Shown: positions 1 through 14,390 of the stretch, piece by piece
How the letters are laid out: each line of letters begins with the position of its first letter
How positions within the stretch are numbered: position 1 is the stretch's first letter
Assembly: GCF_030384665.1 (NCBI RefSeq)
Contig: NC_083674.1
Coordinates: 1,364,001-1,428,000 of the forward strand
From: Lodderomyces elongisporus
Lineage: Eukaryota; Ascomycota; Pichiomycetes; Serinales; Debaryomycetaceae
Reading direction: 5' to 3'
DNA length: 64,000 nt
Translations under genes and position numbers: made by a program
The notes under the pieces: generated by a model
Told to the model about the DNA's origin: nothing
What the model saw: only the letters and a program-made list of their open reading frames with translations
Databases searched by the model: none

Positions 1-1
1 T

Positions 2-2551
2 GCAAAGATCGATGCAAACGCAAAACAAAATAGTGCAGCGTCACCGATTGCAAAGCCAGGATCCATAAACTACATTCGTGAAGTGAGCGAGAACAGTATA
101 ACCCCAATTCCTAAGATATCTCTTGACGGTCGGATATCCACATCAAGTCTGGACGATTTTGCTGATGCTGATGCAATGTCGTTTGAAAAAAGCAATGATG
201 AAGAAAACTTTGACATTTATGATTCTAAAAACTTGACTCATGACCCACCAAAAAAAAGAGCAATGGGAACCTCATATGGAGAAGAAATACTGTTGGTGCA
301 ACCATTGATTGACTCCACCCAATTTGGCTCTCCATTCAAAGTCAATTATCATTCTAACTCGCCAGAGCACAGGAAGCAAAAAACTGGGGTATTGACAAGC
401 AATAGTGGTGGTAATAACAGTAATACTCTCAATAATGACAATAACAGCATTAGTGGCAAAAACAACAATAATGACCGAGATCGAATGGTTCGAGTTTCTA
501 GGCCACCAAGAACTCGTCCATTGTCTTCAACTCCCTCGCCCAATCCTAATAGATACCCTAGTCTCAAAGATCACGGTAGTCAGAACAGCAAGGTACAACT
601 GCTTGTTGGTGAAACGTTATTTCCTAGATCACTCAGTGCTCATGAAGTGGAGAGTATTGTTTCTTTGGAAAGATCGAGATCAATTCGTTCTGTGAAATCA
701 AACAAGAGAAGTTCGTTTGTCAATTATGATGGAAGTGACGATAATATTATACAGTACAATGGTCCAGTATCGTCGCCACAGAATACTAGTATTGGTAGAA
801 CCAACTCGATTTTGAGAAACTCCATAAGTATGAGCAATGTGAATAACGATGAAACGGAGGATAGTTTGATTGATGCGAATATATTGCAACTGAGTCCTTT
901 TCCAAACTATTTGGAAGCAAGAGGAGAATCAGAAGGAAAATCAGAAGGAAAGTTGGAAAAGGAAGAACTCAAGGGAAATACCGGGGACGATAAAGTGCTT
1001 GATCTGCTTGATTATGATCAGTTTATGGAATTTAGTGAATTTCTTGACGTTGAGAATTTGAATTTTAACTACTCGCCATCTCAAATTAGGTCTGTTACAT
1101 CTAGTCCCAAGGCGGCGATTGATTTGAAGCATTCGTCTAGGAAAATAAGCGAGTTACTACAAGATGCTGACGCTGATGTTGATGTCGATGTTGATGTTAA
1201 AGCCGTTGGAAGGGATGATATGCTTGCATCATCAAATGCAACCAAACCAAATGCAAAACTGGTTTTGGCACTAACCCCAGAACCACAAGAGGTGGTAGAA
1301 AACCTGGTAGGTACACCTTCAATTGTGGTTACTGAAACTTTTGAACCTTTGCATATCAACCCCCTTACTCTGACAACATCTGAGCGTGAAATGACTCAGC
1401 CTTTCCCTACTCTGGTTGCATTTGACTCAAGAACTCCGTCTCCATCGCCATTATCCATGGAACGTAATGAGTCGCCGAAAACAAGCGTAGAAGTGGTTGA
1501 TGAAGGTACTAGCGATGTTGAAGAGACCAGTCAACAGAGAAAGGGATTGAAAGCCACGGAAACCGCCGACGACTATTACATCAACAAAGATGAATTAAGT
1601 AACGAATCACCTCAAATTGAAATTCAGAATAGTCCAACTGAAGAGGAAATAGCCAAATCCAAGACATCGCCTATCTTTAATACTGCTTTACAGACGAACG
1701 ATGCTAGAAAGTTTAATAATCGACCAATATCAATGTCGTTTAAAGGTTTCACTCCACCAACATTTTCAGGTAAAATAGCACAACACGATTTACGGAGTAG
1801 TGACTCGCATCAGTCATTCAATGTTTCATTTACTGACGATGATGCATCTGTCGGAGCAGGTTTTGGAACCACTAGTGAAGATGAAAATGATGAAGATGAA
1901 ATTGATAATTTTGAGTTTGGAGATGAAAACAATTTTTTGAAGGATTATGAAAAGGAAAATACTGCTCTGTACAAAAGACCTTTGCCAAGCCAAGGCTCAA
2001 GTCAAGAGAGCCACATTCCACAGCTGCAACCACTACAACAACTGCAACAACTGCAACAATTGCAACAACTGCAATACCAAGAGCCTTTGTTGCGAACTCC
2101 TCCATCGAAAAATCCCTCAAAATTTGATAACGAACATATTACATCAAACAACCTTTCTATGATACAACCCCAGCCACCATTTGGCCAAAAGTTCCTGCAC
2201 AATAAAATACCGTCCATATCCGATCAATCATCTACAAACTCGTCTCCGAGATCAATCACGTCATTTATAGGAAAGTGGAAAAAAGGGTATCAAAGCCAAG
2301 GACAATTTCCAAGACCAGCACCACCGCCTCCAACAGTACGGCCATCATCAAAAGAGACGGGTGTGCGGTTTAGCTCGAGGATTATCTTATATGATACATA
2401 CAATGGAGATGAGTATGATCGTCACCCGGATACAGCTACATGTAACCAGTTAACCCCATTGTTGGCACAACAGATCAAAGAGGAAATGAATTTGATCAAG
2501 CTGGAGATGGATGTGCATGTCGATAGTAGATGCTATACACAGTTTTTTTGA
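2..2551 (+). CDS. BNI4: Bni4, bud-neck targeting subunit of protein phosphatase 1 (5' end outside the window)
   Basis: The frame is open from base 2 with no stop, so the gene starts upstream of the window and is partial; the GTG at 83 is not a real start. About 850 codons are present. Most of the protein is low-complexity and Ser/Asn/Asp/Gln-rich, with a Gln-Leu/Gln-Ser tract near 2020-2075. The C-terminal ~62 residues are the conserved Bni4 block: an RVxF-type phosphatase-docking motif (VRFSS), then the YDRHPDTATCNQLTP segment and the CYTQFF end. In S. cerevisiae, Bni4 brings the phosphatase Glc7 to the septin ring and, through Chs4, directs chitin synthase III to the bud neck. The next genes, CSL4 and PDR16, are its neighbours in S. 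cerevisiae as well, which supports the assignment. Several Leu positions are CTG codons and probably encode Ser. Confidence 0.93.
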   Translation, partial: AKIDANAKQNSAASPIAKPGSINYIREVSENSITPIPKISLDGRISTSSLDDFADADAMSFEKSNDEENFDIYDSKNLTHDPPKKRAMGTSYGEEILLVQPLIDSTQFGSPFKVNYHSNSPEHRKQKTGVLTSNSGGNNSNTLNNDNNSISGKNNNNDRDRMVRVSRPPRTRPLSSTPSPNPNRYPSLKDHGSQNSKVQLLVGETLFPRSLSAHEVESIVSLERSRSIRSVKSNKRSSFVNYDGSDDNIIQYNGPVSSPQNTSIGRTNSILRNSISMSNVNNDETEDSLIDANILQLSPFPNYLEARGESEGKSEGKLEKEELKGNTGDDKVLDLLDYDQFMEFSEFLDVENLNFNYSPSQIRSVTSSPKAAIDLKHSSRKISELLQDADADVDVDVDVKAVGRDDMLASSNATKPNAKLVLALTPEPQEVVENLVGTPSIVVTETFEPLHINPLTLTTSEREMTQPFPTLVAFDSRTPSPSPLSMERNESPKTSVEVVDEGTSDVEETSQQRKGLKATETADDYYINKDELSNESPQIEIQNSPTEEEIAKSKTSPIFNTALQTNDARKFNNRPISMSFKGFTPPTFSGKIAQHDLRSSDSHQSFNVSFTDDDASVGAGFGTTSEDENDEDEIDNFEFGDENNFLKDYEKENTALYKRPLPSQGSSQESHIPQLQPLQQLQQLQQLQQLQYQEPLLRTPPSKNPSKFDNEHITSNNLSMIQPQPPFGQKFLHNKIPSISDQSSTNSSPRSITSFIGKWKKGYQSQGQFPRPAPPPPTVRPSSKETGVRFSSRIILYDTYNGDEYDRHPDTATCNQLTPLLAQQIKEEMNLIKLEMDVHVDSRCYTQFF

Positions 2552-2924
2552 AATAAATAGTCGAGAGGCAAATGATGGAAAGAATATAGCACTAAAAATA
2601 TGAATATGAATAAGAATAATAATAATAAGAATAAGAATAATAAAGATAAAGATAAAGATAATGATAAAGATAATGATAAAGATAATGATAAACAACAAAA
2701 AAATGACATTTCTCTTCAAAACATACACTACTTCTTCATTAGTTTTTTGCTAATTTTGAACTGACTTGAGGATAAATTCACAGTGACATTTTGACTATAC
2801 AAATTATATAATCTTGTTTTCACTTGTCATTGGTCGGTACTCATATTTATAAATATATATAAGAAATTGAAAAAAAAAAAAATTATCAAAAATAGCGGAA
2901 CAATTTCTAATTTCGTTCTCATTC
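2552..2924. other. Intergenic, BNI4 3' flank
   Basis: AT-rich spacer with A/G-rich simple repeats: AAT/AAG triplets near 2600-2645, then a GATAAA/GATAAT array at about 2645-2693. No coding frame or RNA gene is visible. It separates BNI4 from a small gene on the opposite strand and should hold both 3' ends. Confidence 0.6.
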
Positions 2925-3170
2925 TTACTTCCCCATTTGCTGTTTGGCATGAGTTTCAGTGGCACTCTTGAAAATTCTATCAACAATAGGTTTATCTTTG
3001 GAGTCGATCCTTGCTACAATTTGTGTAGGGTCTTCCATCACCACTACATTGTAATTACCATCATTAGTCGAATCAAGACAAGTTGATTGAGCCCAATCTG
3101 CTGCATCGTATTCTAGGAGGGTGATCACTGGTGGCTCGTTGTTTACGTATTCTGGGTATTTAGTGCTCAT
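2925..3170 (-). CDS. Small protein of 81 residues, not recognised
   Basis: An ATG-initiated frame of 81 codons on the minus strand, beginning MSTKYPEYVNNEPP. A five-codon extension exists, but it would need a TTG start, so I use the ATG at 3170. The protein is soluble-looking and mixed charge, with no signal peptide, membrane segment or repeat. Two features stand out: an acidic/aromatic stretch (LLEYDAADWAQ) and a charged C-terminal helix-like part. The amino-acid composition is balanced and unlike the low-complexity spurious frames of the spacers. It sits divergently from CSL4 with about 340 bp between the two starts. It is inserted inside the otherwise conserved BNI4-CSL4 pair. I do not recognise a family and assign no function. 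Confidence 0.6.
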   Translation of the reverse strand: MSTKYPEYVNNEPPVITLLEYDAADWAQSTCLDSTNDGNYNVVVMEDPTQIVARIDSKDKPIVDRIFKSATETHAKQQMGK

Positions 3171-3513
3171 AATGTAATGTGACAAGATTCTTTGTAGGTA
3201 TTAAAAGTAGCAATTGGGTATGAAAATGATTTCACTGACAATAATAAAGGCAGTGGAGAAACTAGAGTTCAAGGTGAGAATGCTTTCATGCGAAATTGTT
3301 AATTTTTGCGCGCAAGACTTTCGACTTTTTCGATTTGAGGTGCAATCTCGATGAGAAGAACAAAATTGAATCTTTCACAATTCACAGAACACCAGCACTT
3401 GAGATTAAAGAACTTTCAGAAAAGGAGAAAAAACTGGATAAAAAATACAAAAAGAAGAATAAGAAGAATAAGAATACGAAGAAGAAGAAGAAAGTGAATA
3501 ACATAAGTTCATC
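3171..3513. promoter_or_regulatory. Divergent promoter region, small gene and CSL4
   Basis: A 343-bp spacer between two divergent starts. The CSL4 side is strongly A/G-rich (AAGAAG triplets at about 3425-3495), typical of yeast 5' leaders. I see no confident factor-binding site. Confidence 0.45.
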
Positions 3514-4458
3514 ATGAATTCGAAAATAGTCGTACCTGGCCAGTATATAGTGCCGACATATAAGCTTGAAAATGATCAGCCTATTCGATACATACCTGGC
3601 AGAGGCACAGTTGTCAATCAAATACAAGATCCCGATTCCAAAAAGTACTTACCTGTTATATGTGCCACTATTGTTGGGTCAACGTACATAACAAAGGAGC
3701 TGAATCTGGAACTGAAGCTGGAATCGGAATCGGAACCGAAGGAGGTTGATGAAAATTCAAACAGTGCGGAGCATAAAGTGAAAGCTGCCACACTGGGAGA
3801 TAAAATTAATTTGGACGAGACAACCTCCACATACGTAGTCCATGTCGTAGCCAAAGGAGATTCGCTTCCCTCAAATGGAGTCGGAGCGTTTGACCCTGTA
3901 TCGACATCAATAAATCTTCCCAAGGAAAATGACATTGTTCTAGTTAGGATTACACGGATATCTCAGAAACAAGCATGGTGTGAAATCCTTGCGATGGAAA
4001 ACAAACACGGCCACTTTCAAAAGAATATCCTTGCTGACTCTGGGCTAGGCTCTAATGGTGCTACTTCGCATGCTTCATTGCCAGCTGGTGGTGGATCTCA
4101 GCATAATTTTAACATCCAAAGTGTTGCATCAAACACTTCGAATGCGCAGATATATGATATTGGAGAGAATTTCAGAGGTATAATAAGAAGCCAAGATATC
4201 AGATCAACTGAACGAGATCGAGTTGTTGTTGGGGAGTGTTTCAAGCCAGGTGATATTGTGAGAGCACAGATTTTGAGTCTTGGTGATGGACAAAATTATT
4301 ACTTGTCCACTGCAAAAAACAATTTGGGTGTAGTGTTTGCGAAAAGTGAAGGTGGTGCTGGCTCTTTGATGTACCCTATTGATTGGCAAAATATGCTTGA
4401 TGTTGATACAGGGATAGTTGAGAAGAGGAAAAATGCCAACCCATTTGAATCGATTTAG
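3514..4458 (+). CDS. CSL4: Csl4, cap subunit of the RNA exosome
   Basis: A 314-residue protein. The N-terminal domain starts with the typical MxxKIVVPGQYIVPTYK block (residues 1-30). A central S1-like RNA-binding part contains VLVRITRISQKQAWCEIL (about 146-163) and the FRGIIRSQDIRSTERDRV block. The C-terminal zinc-ribbon-like region ends with a PIDWQNM stretch and VEKRKNANPF. Csl4 sits on the RNase PH-like ring of the exosome and helps recruit cofactors for 3'-5' RNA processing and decay in nucleus and cytoplasm. Residues 63-74 are an alternating linker in which CTG codons (3700-3720) interleave with Glu and Lys. Reading CTG as Ser makes it continuous with the following Ser-Glu repeat. BNI4 upstream and PDR16 downstream match the S. 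cerevisiae neighbourhood. Confidence 0.93.
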   Translation: MNSKIVVPGQYIVPTYKLENDQPIRYIPGRGTVVNQIQDPDSKKYLPVICATIVGSTYITKELNLELKLESESEPKEVDENSNSAEHKVKAATLGDKINLDETTSTYVVHVVAKGDSLPSNGVGAFDPVSTSINLPKENDIVLVRITRISQKQAWCEILAMENKHGHFQKNILADSGLGSNGATSHASLPAGGGSQHNFNIQSVASNTSNAQIYDIGENFRGIIRSQDIRSTERDRVVVGECFKPGDIVRAQILSLGDGQNYYLSTAKNNLGVVFAKSEGGAGSLMYPIDWQNMLDVDTGIVEKRKNANPFESI

Positions 4459-4838
4459 TTTATTAATGCAGTTTTTTTTATCTATTTTTGCCTTTAGATT
4501 GATATTTATTGAGACTAAACAAGAGAAAGTAATTAGGAACAAAAAGAAAAAAGAAAAAAGAAAAAAGAAAAAAGAAAAAAGAAAAAAGAAAAAAGAAGGA
4601 AAAACGAAGGAAGAAGGTAAATTTTTGTTTGTTTGTAAAGATATTGTAGAACATGATTTTAAAAAGAATATATAAATGAATGAGTGAAAAGATGAAAGAT
4701 GATAGCAGAGAACAAAAGGCAGAAAAAAGCTAACAAGAAAAAAAAACAGAGTGTAAAAAGTAGAGGGTAATAGTCTAAATTGGATGTATAATCTATTAAA
4801 GGTGTATGCTGCTTCTTTCACTTCTTCCTCTTCGTCCT
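4459..4838. repeat. Convergent spacer CSL4/PDR16 with an A-rich 7-mer array
   Basis: The 380-bp spacer holds a near-perfect tandem array of the unit GAAAAAA, about eight copies, at roughly 4541-4597. The rest is plain AT-rich sequence. It must contain both 3' ends. Frames that cross the array on either strand are Lys- or Phe-rich artefacts. Confidence 0.7.
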
Positions 4839-7627
<2,789 letters not shown>

Positions 7628-9073
7628 TTAGAATTTCCCTTCGGTGGAATTTGGTAACATGCCCTTCACCAATCTGTCGTATTTCCAACTAGTTGAAACA
7701 TCAATTGGCAAGTCCGCTTCAGTAACACTACTCTCATCTACATCCCATTGATCCAATTGCTTGAAAAATTGACAAATAGGTTGTGTGTACCATCTCTCTC
7801 CGTTCCAAGTGAACCAACCCAAATGGCCACCGACTGTGGTAGTCACCATTGTGACATAAGGATTCAATTTAGTTTCGCTGTATGGCAAAGATCTTGATCC
7901 AACAACAGGATCGTCCTTTGAGCTGACTATCAATGTAGGAACGCGAACTTTTAATAATCTTTGAATGGGTGATGCAAACCGGTAGTATTCATCTGCTGAA
8001 TTTAAGCCAAATAATCTACTGGTGAAAATCTCATCAAAATCCTTAAGGAACTTGACATTGTATTGAGATGGGTCGTCTCGGTATTGCTTAACAAAATCAT
8101 TTTCAACAAGGATACCGTGTCCATTAAGCAACTTGAGCAAATTGTTACACATGGTTGACGAATACACGTTATGGCCAATTAAACTTTCTCTTAAATGGTG
8201 GGCACCATCAGGAAAATCCCACGGCGTGCCAAACATACATGCACCTTTAATCATCAGCAGAACAGAAGATCCCTCTTGGCCCAAGTAATTTGCCAAAATC
8301 GCACCTCCAAGCGAAAACCCCATCATATATATTCGTTTGTTGGGCCATCTAGTAGCAACCACTTCGTTCATGAGATAACGCACGTCGTTTGTCCATAAAC
8401 CATTATAAAGTTGTGGACTGGTTATTGTGTGGTGTGCACAACCTCTTGAGTTTAAAACAACAGCATCGAAATTGTATGGTGGTTCAATAAGCTTTTCAAG
8501 AACTGCACGAATATATGATTCATATGACCCACCAGATAAGCCATGAAGCACCACAAGCAAGGGCTTGTCAGTTTCGTCATTGTTGATGAGATGCTCATTA
8601 GGGTTTTTGAACTCGGTTCTTGGTGGAAGCTCCTCCTTTTGCGAAGATGGTCGATACTTTAAATGGTCCGGATCAGATTTCCATGGTTGGCGCATGGCAT
8701 AATCTAATGCCACGGTACTCTCGCCCTCCCATTGGTCGTACTTCAACCTGGTACCATCTGGTAACTGATATGTCTTGTTTTCAATGGTAATGATTTCTCG
8801 TTTGTAATGCACATGATGCAGTTTTTCAAACTTGTTCAAAGCAGTGTATGCTGTCTGAGTATGGCCTGAGGACAAAAGCGGGTTCACCAAAAAACTATGA
8901 CCCGGCTTAAATTCGGGGACATCATCTTGGATAAGTTGCGGGATTGTTGTACTTTTCTTTTCCTCTGCCAGATCTGTTGCAATTTTGCTATTTGTGTGTC
9001 TAGGTTTGAATTTGATGGGGGTTCGTGGAATATAGTTCTCGACCCTGGATTTAAAAAAGCCAGACCCATACAT
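7628..9073 (-). CDS. Eht1/Eeb1-family alpha/beta hydrolase, medium-chain acyl ester synthase/esterase
   Basis: 481 residues, alpha/beta-hydrolase fold of the yeast Eht1/Eeb1/YMR210W family. The N-terminal NPLLSSGHTQTAY block (about 64-76) is typical of the family. HGLSGG (177-182) should form the oxyanion region. GFSLGG (252-257) carries the nucleophile Ser254. SSKDDPVV (384-391) supplies the Asp, and VGGHLGWF (414-421) the His. In S. cerevisiae, Eht1 and Eeb1 join medium-chain acyl-CoA to ethanol, making ethyl esters, and also hydrolyse esters; Eht1 is associated with lipid droplets. The start is the first ATG. Which of the three yeast paralogues it equals cannot be decided by eye, so no symbol is given. 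No signal peptide or membrane segment is evident. Confidence 0.85.
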   Translation of the reverse strand: MYGSGFFKSRVENYIPRTPIKFKPRHTNSKIATDLAEEKKSTTIPQLIQDDVPEFKPGHSFLVNPLLSSGHTQTAYTALNKFEKLHHVHYKREIITIENKTYQLPDGTRLKYDQWEGESTVALDYAMRQPWKSDPDHLKYRPSSQKEELPPRTEFKNPNEHLINNDETDKPLLVVLHGLSGGSYESYIRAVLEKLIEPPYNFDAVVLNSRGCAHHTITSPQLYNGLWTNDVRYLMNEVVATRWPNKRIYMMGFSLGGAILANYLGQEGSSVLLMIKGACMFGTPWDFPDGAHHLRESLIGHNVYSSTMCNNLLKLLNGHGILVENDFVKQYRDDPSQYNVKFLKDFDEIFTSRLFGLNSADEYYRFASPIQRLLKVRVPTLIVSSKDDPVVGSRSLPYSETKLNPYVTMVTTTVGGHLGWFTWNGERWYTQPICQFFKQLDQWDVDESSVTEADLPIDVSTSWKYDRLVKGMLPNSTEGKF

Positions 9074-12215
<3,142 letters not shown>

Positions 12216-13846
12216 TCGGGATTGTTTTCCTTTTGATCACAAATGGGACATACGTATATACATACATATATATATATATGTATGTATGTACATTTATGTA
12301 TGCAAGAGAGTGATGATAAGTTTTTAGGTTTTTGTTTTCATTGTACTGAAGAAAAATTAAAAAGTTAGATGGAATATATATTTTTCTCTATTGGTTTTCA
12401 TTTCATTTTATTTTCTTTCTCTTCTTCTTCTTCTTCTTTTTTTTATTGTTTTCTGATCTTGCTATTTACTAAAGTTTGAACAAAGACAAGAGAACGAAAA
12501 ATCAAAAGGCTAGATAGTTTTTTGCTTAATGTAGTTGTCGCTAACTTTTTACTTTTGGACAGGTATGTAGCACTTACTTCGTTACTTTTGCAAGGCTAAG
12601 GTTAACGAGATTATACTTAGAACAGATTTAGTATAGAATGAAAGAATGAAAGAGAGAGACACGACAAACTAAAACTGGGGAGAAACATAAAAAGGAGATA
12701 CAACTAGCACAAATATTTATATATGTAACTGTATGTATAAATGTATGTATAATCGTATGTATGTATGTATAATTGTATGTATGTATGAATGAATATATCT
12801 GTATGTATGCATCATTAATATTTTCTGTTATGGCAAATGGCATTGACGATGAGGAGGATGAGAAGAAGTTGAGAAGTAAGTAAGTTATGCCAAAGTTGCT
12901 GATATGTGCTGGCTGGCTTACGCTTCTTGCTTTCGTAAATATTTTCTCTTTTGTCTTTGATCCCTCTCAACTGATTTCTAAAAATTGTTGTTTATATTCC
13001 TGATTTTGTGTTGTATTGTGTGGACTATATAATGATGGTCTTGTCTCTTTTAAACTTTAAATTTAAAATTTGAAAAAAAAAAAAAAAATATTTATTTATT
13101 TATTTATTTAAATTTTCGCAGCCAGCCACAGCCAGCCATCTTTTTCTTTGACTTTTGAATTTTTTTTTTTGATTTTGTTCCACCTTTGTTCCACATTTGT
13201 TCCACCCAACTGCCACAATCAGCCTACTCCTATTCACAATTGGCTTATTCTCCTGTCTCTTTTCCCTTTCCTCATCTTACTAATACAGTAGCCAAGTAAT
13301 GTTCCAATGCTTACACTAAGCTGAATTAGATGACCTTCATTTGTATCCCCCTTGTTTTTTATTTTCTCTCTCAACCTCTACCTCTACCTCTACATCTACA
13401 TCTACATCTATTGTTATTGCTATTGTATATAAAGATATATGTTTCATCGTCAAATTCTTTTCCACCAACACTTTTTACAAAAGTTTAAACAAACTTCACC
13501 ACATCCAAAAAATAAAGAAGGATAAAAAAAAAAAAATTTTTAAATAAAGAAGAAAAGAGATTGAGGACAAACAGTGCAGAATTTCAGGTGGTATCACATT
13601 CAGCATACAATACGAGATTTCACATTCTACTGGATCATAGTGCAGATCTCTTATTGTTCAGCTAACTACCTCGTCGCATAGCATTGATTACAACAAACAT
13701 ATTGGAACCACATACATAAAGGTGATTGATTATTGAATAAATTAAAGTAAAATAAAAATAAAAATAAAAATAAATAAAAATCAATTAATCAATTGATTAA
13801 TTAACTGTATATATATATATAAAGATATCTCATAAACTTTATCAGC
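12216..13846. other. Long spacer between PEP4 and the large disordered-protein gene
   Basis: 1.6 kb with no supported gene. It contains TACATA/TATGTA repeats at about 12250-12300, a long TGTATG-rich stretch at about 12715-12815 (which creates Tyr/His/Thr-rich frames on the minus strand), poly-A/T tracts near 13072-13170, a CTCTAC/CATCTA hexamer run at about 13373-13410, and AATAAA repeats near 13750-13780. Confidence 0.5.
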
Positions 13847-14359
13847 ATGCCAGTTCCCCAATTCCAAGTTCCTTCGCCACCCCCAACAAGACGAAATAGC
13901 CTAAGAATTCAACAAAACCGACGGACTCAACGAAATCAGAGGAAGCATATTCTATCGGACTATCATCCCAGGCCATCGTATTCTACTTCAGCACTAAATA
14001 CTTTGTCGTCATACAATTACCATCGTCTCTACCCTAATAAGCATAGAAGAATGTCGCTGATCTCAGATACACAATTACTCGCACCAATGACCCAGGCATC
14101 ATTGAATAGACTCGAAGTCGCCACTACGTCCACTGCATCATTACCTTTGTCTTTACCATACTACTTGATTGATGATCCCGAAAACAATGGCTCAAACTTT
14201 AATGGTTCTAGTGCATCAGAAGAGAGAGCACTGGTATACAAGAATCAAGCAAGCATAGAAAAGAAAATTACATCACAAGAAGTACAAGAAGTACAAGAAG
14301 TACAAGAAGTACAAGAAGTACAAGAAGTACAAGAAGTACAAAATCCTAATCATCATCAC

Positions 14360-14390
<31 letters not shown>

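Noticed and set aside
4204..4821. 205-codon Phe/Ser-rich frame opposite the CSL4 end
   Set aside because: It is produced by the GAAAAAA array and the antisense of CSL4; low-complexity composition.
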